This document shows positions 1 through 11,490 of a DNA stretch of 64,000 nucleotides, piece by piece. This DNA comes from Sepiola atlantica. Its lineage: Eukaryota; Mollusca; Cephalopoda; Sepiida; Sepiolidae. The stretch covers positions 133,776,788-133,840,787 of the forward strand of contig OY744521.1 of the NCBI GenBank assembly GCA_963556195.1. The letters run 5' to 3'. Below the pieces are notes generated by a model. It did not search any database and was not told where the DNA came from. It was given only the letters and a program-made list of their open reading frames with translations. Position 1 is the first letter of the stretch. Every line of letters starts with the position of its first letter. A program made the translations under genes and the position numbers.

Positions 1-1135
1 GAGTTAGGGCGGTAGCGCTTGAAATATACAAAGCCTTATACAAGGTCTGGCATAAAGGTCTTCTCAAACAAATTAATTCATATGTTATTATTGGACAAAT
101 ATTTTATATAATTAGACCATTCTAATCAAACAGAATGGCCGAGGTTGTCCTCGATGGCCGTTCATCCAAACAACATGTCATAAATGCACGTGTATTCCAA
201 AGATCAATACTTGGACCGTTATTGTTTCTTTATTTGTATAATCGACACCCCTGTTGTCCTTGTGTCTGAGATGGGTATATTTGCTGACGACATCACGCTC
301 TACTACCGCCATGTGGGTAAAACTGGCGCATATATATCCGTGGAAATTGCTTAATCCTTATAAAGTGAACTCAAGTCTCTATGAAATAGAATCATAAAGG
401 AATGGTTACATTTAATGCTGCTAAGACAAATCTCTCGTCATTCAACAACTACACGAAACCCTTAAGCTACCGATTCTCATGGTAAATAAATTGCTACTTG
501 AGAATCAAACGTTCAAACTCCTCAGCTTAGCATTTACAGTTAACATGATTTGGAGCACATAAATAGAAGTCATTGCCAAGGCTGCTGCAAAGTAAGTGGT
601 CTTCCTCTACATTGCTAGAACTCTTCTTGCACCTGACAGTATCATATATCTCTGCAAAGTCAGAATCCGTTCAGGCATAGAGTATTGTTGTCACATCAGA
701 GCTGGTGCACAATTTACTAGTCTCTTCCGTCTTAGACAAGGTTTAAAAATAGTATACAATCTTATAGACCCCTCACTATCCACCAAAGTCCAGCCGCTGT
801 CCCATCGCCGCAATCTAGCATCCTTGTGGTCCCCCGTCGACGTAAATACACACAACCTACCAGAAAATCATTTTAATCCAATGCATTTACTGTGGAAGTC
901 TTCAGACGCCGTAGATCATTCTACTCCAATAGCTATTTTCCTTGAGCTGCCAGCTTTGGAGACTCCTTCTCTGTTCTCTGTTTCCCCGACTGTACCGACA
1001 TGCTGACATTTAAATCTAATGTGAACAAGCATCTCGATGCACAGCTCTTAATTCAGGATGACCCCCTACACTTTCACCTTATTTCTCAGTAGCCCCTTTC
1101 GTCAAAAGTGACAATTTGTCTTCTTCAGGGTGAAC
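1..1135 (+). mobile_element. JK1: Jockey-type LINE, 5' end outside window, RT and 3' part
   Basis: The left edge of the window lies inside the reverse transcriptase of a Jockey-type non-LTR retrotransposon. Reading with frame changes, the start gives RAVALEIYKALYKVWHKGLL (RT motif A region). It is followed by a block like VPQGSILGPLLF near 190-225 and the catalytic FADD with ITLY after it at 280-303. The C-terminal domain is open at 596-1006, with IRSGIEYCCHIRAGA and LSHRRNLASL, typical of this family's tail. The 3' UTR ends near 1135 at a TTCAGGGTGAACTATAT-like end, shared in sequence with the 3' ends of JK5 and JK6. Several frameshifts and stops make it non-functional. Family assignment is firm; the exact clade within Jockey-like elements is not. 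Confidence 0.85.
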
Positions 1136-2124
1136 TATATATATTTTTTTAAATATGGAGTAATTCGGACCCGTTACAACAGTTGCAGTTATAATTGAAG
1201 ACGAACTTATCAGATTAGATATATAACTATTGCATTAACATTGATACTTTCCACATTTAATAGTTTGAAGCATCGAGAAAACTTATCTCAGTACGCAAAT
1301 CAAACAGACAAATTCGAGCAAAAACTATTTCCAGCGGCTATTATCATCGCGAAAATTAAACCACAACTGAACAAAGAAAAAGGATATTTCTTACAGTATG
1401 AATTAGTTTCTGTTAAGATATTACGTCATCACTGTATTTGTAAACCAAGTTATCAAAATATATTTAAATAATGCAGCAGTCAGATTCGTAAGCAATGTAT
1501 TGCTGCGATCACAAATCTCGGCTCTCTCAAATGGTAACCTTTTTAATTTATTGTACTTAATCAGGATAAGTCGTCCTTGATTCGCTAACATGCATATATG
1601 TAATACTACAGTCTACTAAACCTAATGACACATTTGATCGCTTTGTATGCGGTTCTGCTGAATAAAATCTACTGACTCTATGAACAAACAATGACCTTCG
1701 AGCATCAGTATGTCCTCAATGTTACAATGTCTGACGAGTGTCCTTCTGATTTAGTTGTGTTTTTCTGTTATTACTTGATTATGTGTCAAATATTTAATCT
1801 AGACTGAGCAAGATGAAAAGAATGTAGAAATCAAATCTTTCTACCAATATGAAAGTGTGTTATTTGATAAAATTGTAACATCCGTTTTAAGAAATGCCTG
1901 GTCTTTTACCAAAATAATTGCAGAAGAACATTGATTGTGCGCACACCAACATTTTCTAGAAAGTTACTCTTAACATCATCTGGTCGGGTGCTACCATATC
2001 AGGCTGTCTTAGATATCGGTTCCTAAGCCAGAAATGTACAAAAAAGTGATATTATTGTTACAAAACTCAACTATGTACTGCAATCTTAAAAACAAAAGCA
2101 TATTTCTCTTTTTTTATATATATT
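1136..2124. other. Unrecognised AT-rich DNA
   Basis: Nothing identifiable. A 76-codon frame at 1241-1471 has no recognisable motif and is probably chance. Confidence 0.6.
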
Positions 2125-2345
2125 TAAAGATATCAAAAACTTGAATCATAAAAACTTATACAAAAATGAGTTGATTTAGCATTAAATACCCCGAAACAGG
2201 TTGATATGCCGGAAAACAAAACAACCAAACAAAGAAACACATTTAAAGATATTTAAAACTTGAACCATGAACATAATTTAATAAAAATTACTAGATTACA
2301 CATTACACAAGGCAGAAAGAGTCAAACCAAACAACCAAATCTAAC
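2125..2345. repeat. Diverged tandem duplication, unit about 114 bp
   Basis: Two adjacent copies share a start like ATTTAAAGATAT followed by AACTTGAA and CATGAA/CATAAA, and both end in the word AACAAACCAAA/CAAACAACCAAA. The second copy begins near 2239. Divergence is high and no coding content is seen. Confidence 0.5.
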
Positions 2346-2601
2346 ATTATCTAGACGCAACACCCCATGAGAGAGCAAATCTACGGACACCTTTCCCGAA
2401 TCTTAGCCCTGATCAAAGAGAGAAGAGACAGATTTTCTGGTCACTGAAATTCTAAGGATGAATTCGTAAGCGATTTGTTTGTGGATGTTAAAACAGAAAT
2501 ATAGTTCAGTGGAGACGCCACACAGTGCATACGTCAATAAACAAGCTAAGGACTGATCTAATAAAGGAAAGTCAGAATCATCTGTAACACCACGAAAACT
2601 A

Positions 2602-2654
2602 GCTGCTGCTGCTGCTGCTGCTTATGATGATGATGATGATGATGATGATGATGT
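2602..2654 (+). repeat. Compound microsatellite (CTG)n then (ATG)n
   Basis: About seven CTG/GCT triplets followed by ten ATG/GAT triplets, with a TTA junction. The phase is kept across the junction, as in the other compound triplet arrays of this window. Confidence 0.95.
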
Positions 2655-4716
2655 GCTAGTAACTATTTCGTAAGATCTGCATCGGTGTTTTCCGTCACAC
2701 TTCATTTTCAGATAATATTTTATCGGTAAACTCTAACATTGAATGGACGCATTTTCCTTTTTATTCGTCCAATAAGAGGCATTGTCCGTTGACTCGTCTG
2801 TCAAGTCTTATTTGAAATTGCATTTACAAAAATTAATTGACGCGGCTAAAAATATATTTTCTTATTTGTATTTAGTTAAAGATGTCTATAATAGAAAATG
2901 GTATAATATTTCCGAATATAAATGAGAGATAGAGAAAGTATATTAATTGACTTATCTTTCATATACATACTTTCCAGTCGTCAGCAATTATATTCACCAG
3001 TAACAAGTCAATAAATGTCGACCTTAGAATGATATTTCGGTTAAATAAGCAGACATGATAAAATGAAATTGCAATAAACAACAGACCATCGATTTCTTTT
3101 TGACCGCATCAGATCGTTGTGTTTGGCTAAACAATAAAACTCGCCGACATTTATCCCTGGAATATTTTACGTCATACAAATATAAATACGTGAATACTGT
3201 AGAAACAGTACAGGAAGTTATTAATACAAATATTGCATTTACAGTTATAGGAGTAACTGATACCCAACAATTTAGCGTTTCTCTATCTCTTTTGATCAGT
3301 AGGCTAGTCTAATAAAGCACGTTTGTGTGCGCTAATACTCTCATGTGGGCATTCGGGTTACTGTTTACTTAAGCTAATCAATAGGAACCAAATTTAAAAC
3401 AGTCTAAGATGATACGCTATTAGTGTCCTCCACTCGTTCTATTTAGCAGTATTTATATTTATACTAATAAGGGTGATAGCCATTCGAAAATAGGGGTTAT
3501 TTTACAAGGTTGAAAGCCATCAAACTGAAAATAGAGACAGGGATATCGCTATAAAAGACGGTAAAATCACACAAAGGGACTTTTTGAAATTTCTATTGAA
3601 CATCAAATTGCACAAAAAGACAGATGTGCTCGGAAATAAAGCCCACCATTTAGTTGATGTATTCAAATAATTTGGAAACATGAGTCAGACGAAGTATTCT
3701 CTTATTTTTTTCTAAACTAATATTTGATCTAGCATGTACAAGATCGAGAATTTGAAGCACATCTTCAAAATGTACAGCGAGACATCGCAATAATCACATA
3801 GACGTGGCTGACAAAAGACAGCCAATATGTACAAGTCCATGTTCAATATTATGGTGTTTTTCCATGCGGCAGAGTAATTGGTGTTGTCATATATATAAAG
3901 CAGCTAAAACGCTATTATATGCTGAGTCCAATACAAAATAGAGTTGCTTTCACAGCATGCAATACATTTCACAAGCAGAGCTGGATGATAATCCATGGTT
4001 TTTAAATAAGAGGATTTGGATCGTCAAAACGTCACTAGGAATGTATCATAGGTAGTGATCAAAATGATCCGTCAATTGAATTGGAGTCGAATTTCAGTCC
4101 ACTAAGGAAAATGATTTGAGATTGATTTGCTCAGTATGTTTCGACGGCAATAGTGTTTACCAGAGCGAGACACCATCAAGTATTGATCTCATATTTTCAA
4201 AGTACTCGTTTACAATGCCAGAAGGTACAATTGTATCGCCTATTAGTTAGGGGGATCAAGTGACTTTGGAATTCGAAGTTCAAGCAATAGACTATTTTTC
4301 TGAAGTCGTAACACAAAAAAAAACGAAAACTAAAAGCTCTAAAACATACGATTTAAAAATTCAATAAAAAGTGGAGCCAATAAAATACGCGATTGCCATA
4401 ACAACGAATTGGAAATGTGAAATTGGTTAAGAAAATGTGGAAAAGCGGAGGTACACACTAGCAAACATAAGGACACGAACACGTCATTGTAATTAGGCGG
4501 AGATATTTCGGTCGTTAGATGCGACCATATTCGTTCGGAAAATAATGTTATAAGCAAATACTCGGCAATTCATACAAAATTGGGAAGTAAAAAAAAGAAA
4601 AAGAAAAAAGAAAATGAGGAAGAAGCTAGGGATGGGAGGTGGCATGAGTCGGTTTAAGGAAGTAGACTACATGTGAGGGGAGGGGGTAAGGTGACTGGAT
4701 TTCCTTAACCAATACG

Positions 4717-4718
<2 letters not shown>
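2655..4718. other. Unrecognised AT-rich DNA
   Basis: About 2 kb without a recognisable gene. A 70-codon frame at 3100-3312 has no motif. The minus strand near 4475-4540 carries a block shared with 32009-32072 (listed separately). Translations of 3480-4320 give only short, interrupted peptides; an old transposon cannot be excluded. Confidence 0.5.
4475..4540 (-). repeat. Dispersed repeat block, copy 1
   Basis: Read on the minus strand, this contains CTAACGACCGAAATATCTC with flanking CCGAACGAATATGG and AATGACGTG. The plus strand at 32009-32072 has the same order of words, with a few changes. Two copies of one unnamed dispersed repeat. Confidence 0.6.
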
Positions 4719-4808
<90 letters not shown>

Positions 4809-4809
4809 T
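4719..4809 (+). repeat. Compound microsatellite (AT)n(AG)n
   Basis: About 17 AT units pass directly into about 27 AG units, with one AAAG interruption. An apparent 70-codon minus-strand frame across it (4667-4879) is only repeat translation. Confidence 0.97.
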
Positions 4810-6046
4810 AATAAAATGTCAGTTTATGTCTGCGTTTTTCAATGCGTAGTCGATTTAGGGAAAGTTGTCTATCTGTCAAATCTCTCTAAGCATGTAATTA
4901 CTATAACGCATTCCTTATAAAATAAAAAACAATATAACGTTGTATGCCTAGATATAATAATATCGTCATTTCGCATATGATTTCGCTGAAATGCGGTTTC
5001 AGTGTTTGTCTACTTTCTACTATTTTATTCTATTTGAACCATATTTATCATAACTACGCAAGAAGATCAATTTGATTTATGTAATTAGCTCTCTCTCCTT
5101 TTAGTTGTGACTAATATATTTTAATTTTTTAACATAGATTCTAGAGTGCATGGTGTATAATGTGGGCTATATTTAGATTATTTAGTAATATTTACAGGGG
5201 GTAAAAGATTCAGATACCTCCAATGTTTGTGAAACTAAAAAAGGGGTTCCCCAATTTGTTTAAATTTTGTTGGCGTATTTTTCAGGGTTCTTAGAGGGTA
5301 TTTTAAGTGGCCAGCTCTACAGTAAGTATTCATATATTTAAGATTTGCATACGATTTGATTCGTCGCCATTAGAAACAAATTAATAAAAGTCCTTGAATT
5401 TCAATTTCTTTTGAAGACACTTTAAATCTTAAGCTTTGAATTTTAGACATTTTATAGAAGCAAAATGTTGTAATGGATTCAGATCAAAATTTGGAATAAG
5501 CATTGTAAACATAAGGTTTAGTATAATTATATCGTGATTGTAATATGTGTAAGGAGATATACAAGTGGTGCAAAACTGTTGGGTTCGTATGGTGAATTAA
5601 TATGGTTAGTTTAATTAACAGCAACATTTTTTTTAAAATTAAATAAGAATCAGTTTTAGTGGTATTGTCCTGTAATAAACCATAAAGACTGAACAGATTC
5701 TCGTCTCCATCTGACACTCTAGCGATTCGCTAATGGATGGTCACGTGCCACTGGAGAATCGTCATTCTCATCCAATAATATTATTTCCGGTAGAAACGAA
5801 GCAAAAGGAGATATAATCTGTCAGTTGAGCGCCTAGCGATTAGCTAACGTCATTTAAACGGACTCCTTGGCTTCGCAATCCACTTTGTCGTATTGCCAGA
5901 GATCAATCGATACCACATAACAACGAACTCTCTTTGTACGCAGAGTTAATATCCCGTAAACAGAAAATGTCTTGGGTCTCAACAATCGAAATGTTAAGGC
6001 TTTTCATCCAAACCAGTGAATTAAAGTTAATTTCATTTGTCTCACT
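4810..6046. other. Unrecognised AT-rich DNA
   Basis: No gene, RNA or repeat recognised. The words TCTAGCGATTCGCTAATGG (5719) and CCTAGCGATTAGCTAACG (5831) recur about 112 bp apart, suggesting a small local duplication. Confidence 0.5.
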
Positions 6047-6208
<162 letters not shown>

Positions 6209-6209
<1 letters not shown>

Positions 6210-8319
6210 AGAGAATTGTAATTGGCCTAATACGTCAAGTTGGGGGTCTGTTGAATCGAGTTCAGTTCCTATTGTATCTATTTGTTTTATCCCGGTACTA
6301 ATATTTTAGGAAAAGCTTTCAATGTGGAATAGTTAAACATTGATGACTAAAATATCACCTTGTGTTCATTTGCCCGTATAAAACATATATTATGCCTTGG
6401 CATTAGGAAACACAGACAGTGTTGATTGGTAAAATCAAATGTCGACAATTATATTCATGATGTTTGTTCCTTAAACTTTAAAACTATATTTTAAGACTAG
6501 CTGATATTAAATTTAAAAAAAAACAGCGGTTACAAGAAGCAAATTAATGCGTACATTAAAGTAAATTATATTTAAATAATACAGTCCTTTTCCCTTGGTC
6601 GTATGATTTAAGCAAATTCGATAGGTTACACACACTAAAACACACGCAGCAGAACTATAAAAAATAGAAATAATTGAGTCTAGGAGTTAGTTTACTGGGA
6701 ACTCTGTAAACGACCACATTTTTAACATGTACAAGCAGGCATCATAGACAAAATTGTAAATTGATCTGAGACATGGAAATAAAAATAGGCAAAGTCATCC
6801 AAACATGAAAACCGGATGTATTAATAGTCAAAGAGAAAAACACATTTATCAAATAGTAGTTTTTGGCGTCGTAGCAGTTTACATAGTGAATATCTGCCTT
6901 TCATCACGAATCCCCGAAACACCACATTTTACTCCTATCTCATTCGTGTAACGGGTTTGTCTTTATATGAAACACTAACTTCATATAAAAACTAAGCATT
7001 CCTGCATGACCTTACATAGCAGTGGTCGGAAAGTGTATCTAACGTAAATGTGTTCCTCACGAAACTGCGCATACAGGTCCACTATTTATTTCCTAATTTC
7101 TCTTATACTATTTAGAGATACATCGGTGTGGTACTCCGAGATTCAAGATTTCAACAGAATATTAATGATACGTCCCGTCAACCTTTATCTTTCTTAGAAT
7201 CCGTATATATGAGGAAATATCAAATTCCATGAAATCGCTACTCGCGAATAAACACGTTTTGGCTTTATAATTGTTAGCAACCCGTGAAAATCAATTGTTG
7301 ACAAATTCCATTGTTCCATCCAAGAGACTTACGAGAAAAATTCAGAAAAGTAAATTAAGTTGAGAAAAACAGAATTTTAATTCTGGACCTTGACGAAACA
7401 TTTTCCAGAAAACACATCTATTAGGCCCTATCTGGTTTTTACTGACTATTATTTCTAAATTACTATCCGTGTTAACGTAATAAAAATACGTTGTTTTTAT
7501 TTTAATTACGCGATTGGGTATCTGCCTCTCTCTTATACAATATAAAGTGTAACAGTACAGCAAATTATCTCTCTGCGGATAATTTACAAAATACATCTTA
7601 ATAAAAATTGCAAAATAAACAATGACATCACATCTCACTGTAAAAAGTACAATTTTCTTTTTTACTTTTGTTATGCTCCTCTCTTCTTCCTTGACAATTC
7701 TATGTAAAAAAATCGTCGTCATTGTCTTTCCATTGTGTTATGTTTTTATTACACAACGAAAAATGTAACTTACATATATAACACACTTATTATACGACAA
7801 AATTAATACTTTTCCTTCTTTCGTTTTTATTACACAATGCATATTATATACGTGAAGCATATGAAACAAGTTAAACTTCTATGTGCATTGAATGGTATCA
7901 TCAAAAGGGACGCAGAAAAAAAAAACTATCTATTTTTTCTTTGGTCGCCTTCTTGTCTCGTCTCTTTTTCTCCTTCTCCAGACATCATTTCAATTCATCT
8001 GTCTTTTTTAATTTATTTTCTTTTGTTCTATTTTTACACTGGAACCTCTTTTTCGTAATCATTTTGGCCGCTGGTTTATTTCTTACGTGTCTTCGTAGAA
8101 ATACCAAATTGAACGGCACTATTACTCATTTGTAACACGCTGGCTGGTCTCCGAAGCGCCTATACCTCACTATACACCTTGTCACTCAAAGAACGTGTCG
8201 TTTTGTCTTCGTCCTATATCGATTAATAGAAGTACAATTACACTGATCTTCATTTTTACAGAAGATTTATTCGCATGATGAAGAACGTCTATCCAGGTAC
8301 ACAAATCTGGGATAGGGAA

Positions 8320-8320
<1 letters not shown>
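6209..8320. other. Unrecognised AT-rich DNA with one 126-codon frame
   Basis: No element recognised. The longest frame (7342-7722, minus, 126 codons) begins MTTIFLHRIVKEEERSITKV and shows no domain I know. Length alone is weak evidence in AT-rich DNA. Confidence 0.45.
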
Positions 8321-8395
<75 letters not shown>

Positions 8396-8450
8396 GTATA
8401 TATATATATATATATATGTACGTATATCTATATATATATATGTACGTATA

Positions 8451-8543
<93 letters not shown>
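8321..8543 (+). repeat. (TA)n array with TGTACG interruptions
   Basis: About 220 bp of alternating TA. It is interrupted three times by ATGTACGTATAT-like blocks and by later TACATA/TTTATA variants, giving a weak higher-order periodicity. Overlapping Tyr-Ile frames on both strands are artefacts. Confidence 0.97.
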
Positions 8544-8545
<2 letters not shown>

Positions 8546-8809
8546 CTAAGAAAAGAGCGAGATATATACGGAAACGGATTGGTCGCCATTATCCTAAATT
8601 GTTTATTTCGCCACAGTCTCATTGGGGTTTCGAGATAAGTATATATTTCTGCGTCTACACGATTTAAAATCTACCCAGAAAGTGACCACAATGCTCTTGT
8701 AGAGAAATTACCTCAATTCTCAATTCACATTTATTCGCTAAAGTAAGTTTTTTACTCATCAAAACTAAATAATTACCACTCTGTGTAACCGGTATTCTTT
8801 CCATTCTTG

Positions 8810-8910
8810 TGCATTCAAATTCTAAGGAACATCACGTTATTGTCGGTGAGCAATCGCTGATGGTGAATCGGTTGAGAACTCATAGTTATTAAATAATAAC
8901 AATAACATCT
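8810..8910 (+). mobile_element. TL0: 3'-terminal scrap of the TL (REL) LINE
   Basis: Positions 8840-8862 are identical to the 3' UTR end of TL3 near 16316-16338 (TTGTCGGTGAGCAATCGCTG and following bases). The sequence continues with GAGAACT and then TAAATAATAACAATAA, matching the family's rule that 3' ends run into TAA repeats. Only about 100 bp remain; the upstream limit is uncertain. Confidence 0.75.
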
Positions 8911-9600
8911 AAAAAATCCTTGCTCAGGTCTTATCATTAATGACATCCCAGGATGGATAACTAATGAAATTACAAATCTCCTAAAAATATTGGGTGAAAC
9001 ACATAATCAAAAACACTATGTCTTCCACATATAGATTGATCACGTGCATTACTGACTGACAGTATTTATATTTTTTTCTGAATGCAAACAACACCATTAT
9101 ACACTTACAGTAGCAGGTGAATATGGAACTACTGATCAATAAAGTAACACACAGCATCATCTTTGCCCTTTCTCCTTTGCCAAAGATCATAGTTCAGTAT
9201 ATGTTCTGTTATTTCACCTCCTTTTTGCTGTCCTCGGTCAGTGAAGGAGACATCCTACTAGACTGAGGAAATAATATCTTCTGTTTTAATCCAGAGAGCA
9301 TCCTTATATGGGAGCTGGATTTTCTGCGTGTTAGCACTCGAATGGTTTGGGTAATTGAAGAATAGACTCAGTATTTAAAACGATGTTGTTGGAGAAAGAT
9401 ATATTTCATAAAAAAAAGTTCTAATCTCCCGCACGTTGTTTCTATCCAAAAGGACCATATTTTTATTTTTTTATTTTTTTTACTTGAACAAGCAATTTAT
9501 ACCTATCAAAGAATGAGAATAATATTTAAATGAAGAAGCGCGTAACTAATGTATTGAACATGTAATTCAATTCGCAATCTGTATATCTCTCTCGTTTCGA
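8911..9600. other. Unrecognised DNA
   Basis: No recognisable feature. Includes short T-rich runs near 9455-9480. Confidence 0.55.
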
Positions 9601-9928
9601 CACACTTAACTTGATCATCGCTGACATTAAGCACATGTGTGTCCAAATAAGGAAGCTCATTACTTGTCATGGTATGCATAATCAGAAAGACGATATAGCT
9701 GGTATTTTCCTACGCAGATTAGCTTATGGCAGATGTTTATTTCAAACAGAACTCTCTTACAAAACTGCAACAATAGGCTTTCAAAGATACGTAAAAATTA
9801 CAGAAGCCCGGTTGATAAGATGTGTGAAAGAGAATGAGCGGAGGAAAAGCATATATTCAGAGATAAAGGAAGCTGATAAATTCAAAAGGAAACATTTAAG
9901 TAGGCGTATTAGAGTAAACGAGTCCTGA
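9600..9928 (+). mobile_element. Diverged R2-like LINE fragment (post-RT region)
   Basis: The open frame 9611-9928 (105 codons) contains IRKLITCHGMHNQKDDI followed by TELSYKTATIGFQRYV. In REL-type LINEs this is the segment just after the RT domain: TRKL-(M/I)T-hydrophobic, then a His-rich and Lys-Asp stretch, then GGRGL. The same place in TL7 reads ARKLITMHNALHPKDDTD, so this is a sibling family rather than a TL copy. The GGRGL site is lost (LAYGRCLFQ), which suggests frame damage. Neither the RT nor the endonuclease is present. Confidence 0.7.
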
Positions 9929-10554
9929 GTTTAATACATTGTCGGCACAGAAATACAATTGAATTATAACAGTTCACTTTGGTCATGGAAACCATTCATA
10001 GGCTTTTAACTTCTGTGTTTATAACTATAACCTTTAGACAGTAACAGACAGTAATAGTGTCGATCAAAGTAATTTATATATACTATGTAGGGACCTGTAG
10101 CATTTTATAACAAGACAATCTGGTCAGTAAATCTTAAATAGGTTTATATATTCTGTATATTTTAAGAACTTAGACCATATCATTAACCACTTGTGCTCCT
10201 TTTCTCCGTGCTGTATAGTCTAGGGTGGTGAAGAACGGCACAAATATATTTACACAAAGACTGAGATGTTTTCAACTTAAAAACATACGTTAAAGTAATG
10301 CTAAATTATGTTTATTTTATTAACTTTTTAAGTCAAACCCTTACTTACATTACCTGATATTAAAAACCTTTATTTGCATATCGTTCTTCGTTCTTCGTTC
10401 AAATCTAATCAACCACCACCATTTCGCAATTACACAGTCACATGAATAACCCGATCTACACCATTACTTTTGGGCGAACTGAAGAGATAATTTTGGAATG
10501 TGTATTACTTTGATTAAACTTAAAACCAAAGATTCACAAACACAATTTTCACCT
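9929..10554. other. Unrecognised DNA before the TL stack
   Basis: No gene or repeat identified. A short direct repeat of GTTCTTC lies near 10383-10400. The last 60 bases may be a more diverged continuation of TL1. Confidence 0.5.
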
Positions 10555-11457
10555 TTCATAGCACTACACTGGGAACTGTGCAAACGATTGGATTTCGAAC
10601 AGGCGGACAAATGATACAAAAGCAGAGGCAGTACTCGTAAATAAAAAACAAAAAACACTATGGCATATGGGGGTACTAACAGAAAAACTAATGCGAATAA
10701 AGAGACCAGATATCATGATAATCGACAAGACGGAAAAAGCCTGTCAAATCGTAGCCTTTGTCGTGCCAGCAGACATAGTGTAAAGATCAAGGAGATGGAA
10801 AAACCAAGCGAACGAGATTTGCGAGAGAACCGAAAGGGGTATTTGGCGTGAAGAAAATCAATATAATATCAATAATCGTAGGAACAGTAACAAAAACCAG
10901 AGAAAAAGACTGGGGCTAATTGAAATCAAATGGATTACTCAAACCATGCAAAAGACAGCAATGATCAAACCAGCTACAACCTTAAGGAAAATCCTCGAAT
11001 GCGGAAACAAACCCGCATAAGCTACGAACGGTAACCATTTACATGGAAGTTAGCATAGGGAAAAAAACAGAGGAAGAACACACTACACGAACCAAGCAAC
11101 AGAAACAGCAAAACTACAAGCTTGCTCCCCTCCACCAATAGTGGTACCGGGCTCGGATGACATTACGCAAAATAGTCGTATATGGTCAAGGGGAATTGGA
11201 AGATTGAGTAGTAAAGAACTCAGCACTCATTCACTTGGACCTTGAACATGCTTATTATAACCCAAACTCTAGGGGAGACCAATGGCGTTTGACAGTAAGA
11301 TATCAATAATAGGCGGATGTGGCGATACCGCAGGGGCATTTGCGGTAGTGATTGAAAATACATTGAGAGTACTTGAACTCTGTAGAAGCTTTTTGTCACG
11401 CAGACCCCAGAGAACACCACCAGTTGTAGTTAGGGTGTGATAACTAATCGTGAAAAG
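10555..11457 (+). mobile_element. TL1: decayed TL LINE copy, endonuclease plus 3' UTR
   Basis: This copy starts within the segment homologous to HRELCKQLNFEYA (10560-10610). It has the endonuclease core as KRPDIMIIDKTEKACQIVAF (about 10700-10760), where the usual VDF acidic residue is replaced in IVAF. Stops and frame changes interrupt it. The 3' UTR follows from about 11020, with the family's blocks GGCGGATGTGGCGATACCGC and GTCACGCAGACCCCAGAG. The end GTGTGATAACTAATCG runs into (TAA)n at 11459, where TL2 begins. It is the most diverged member of the stack after TL5. Confidence 0.8.
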
Positions 11458-11459
11458 AG

Positions 11460-11488
<29 letters not shown>
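11458..11488 (+). repeat. (TAA)n seam between TL1 and TL2
   Basis: Nine to ten TAA triplets lie exactly between the TL1 3' end and the first base homologous to TL7 in TL2 (ACTATGCACAATGC). Confidence 0.95.
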
Positions 11489-11490
<2 letters not shown>

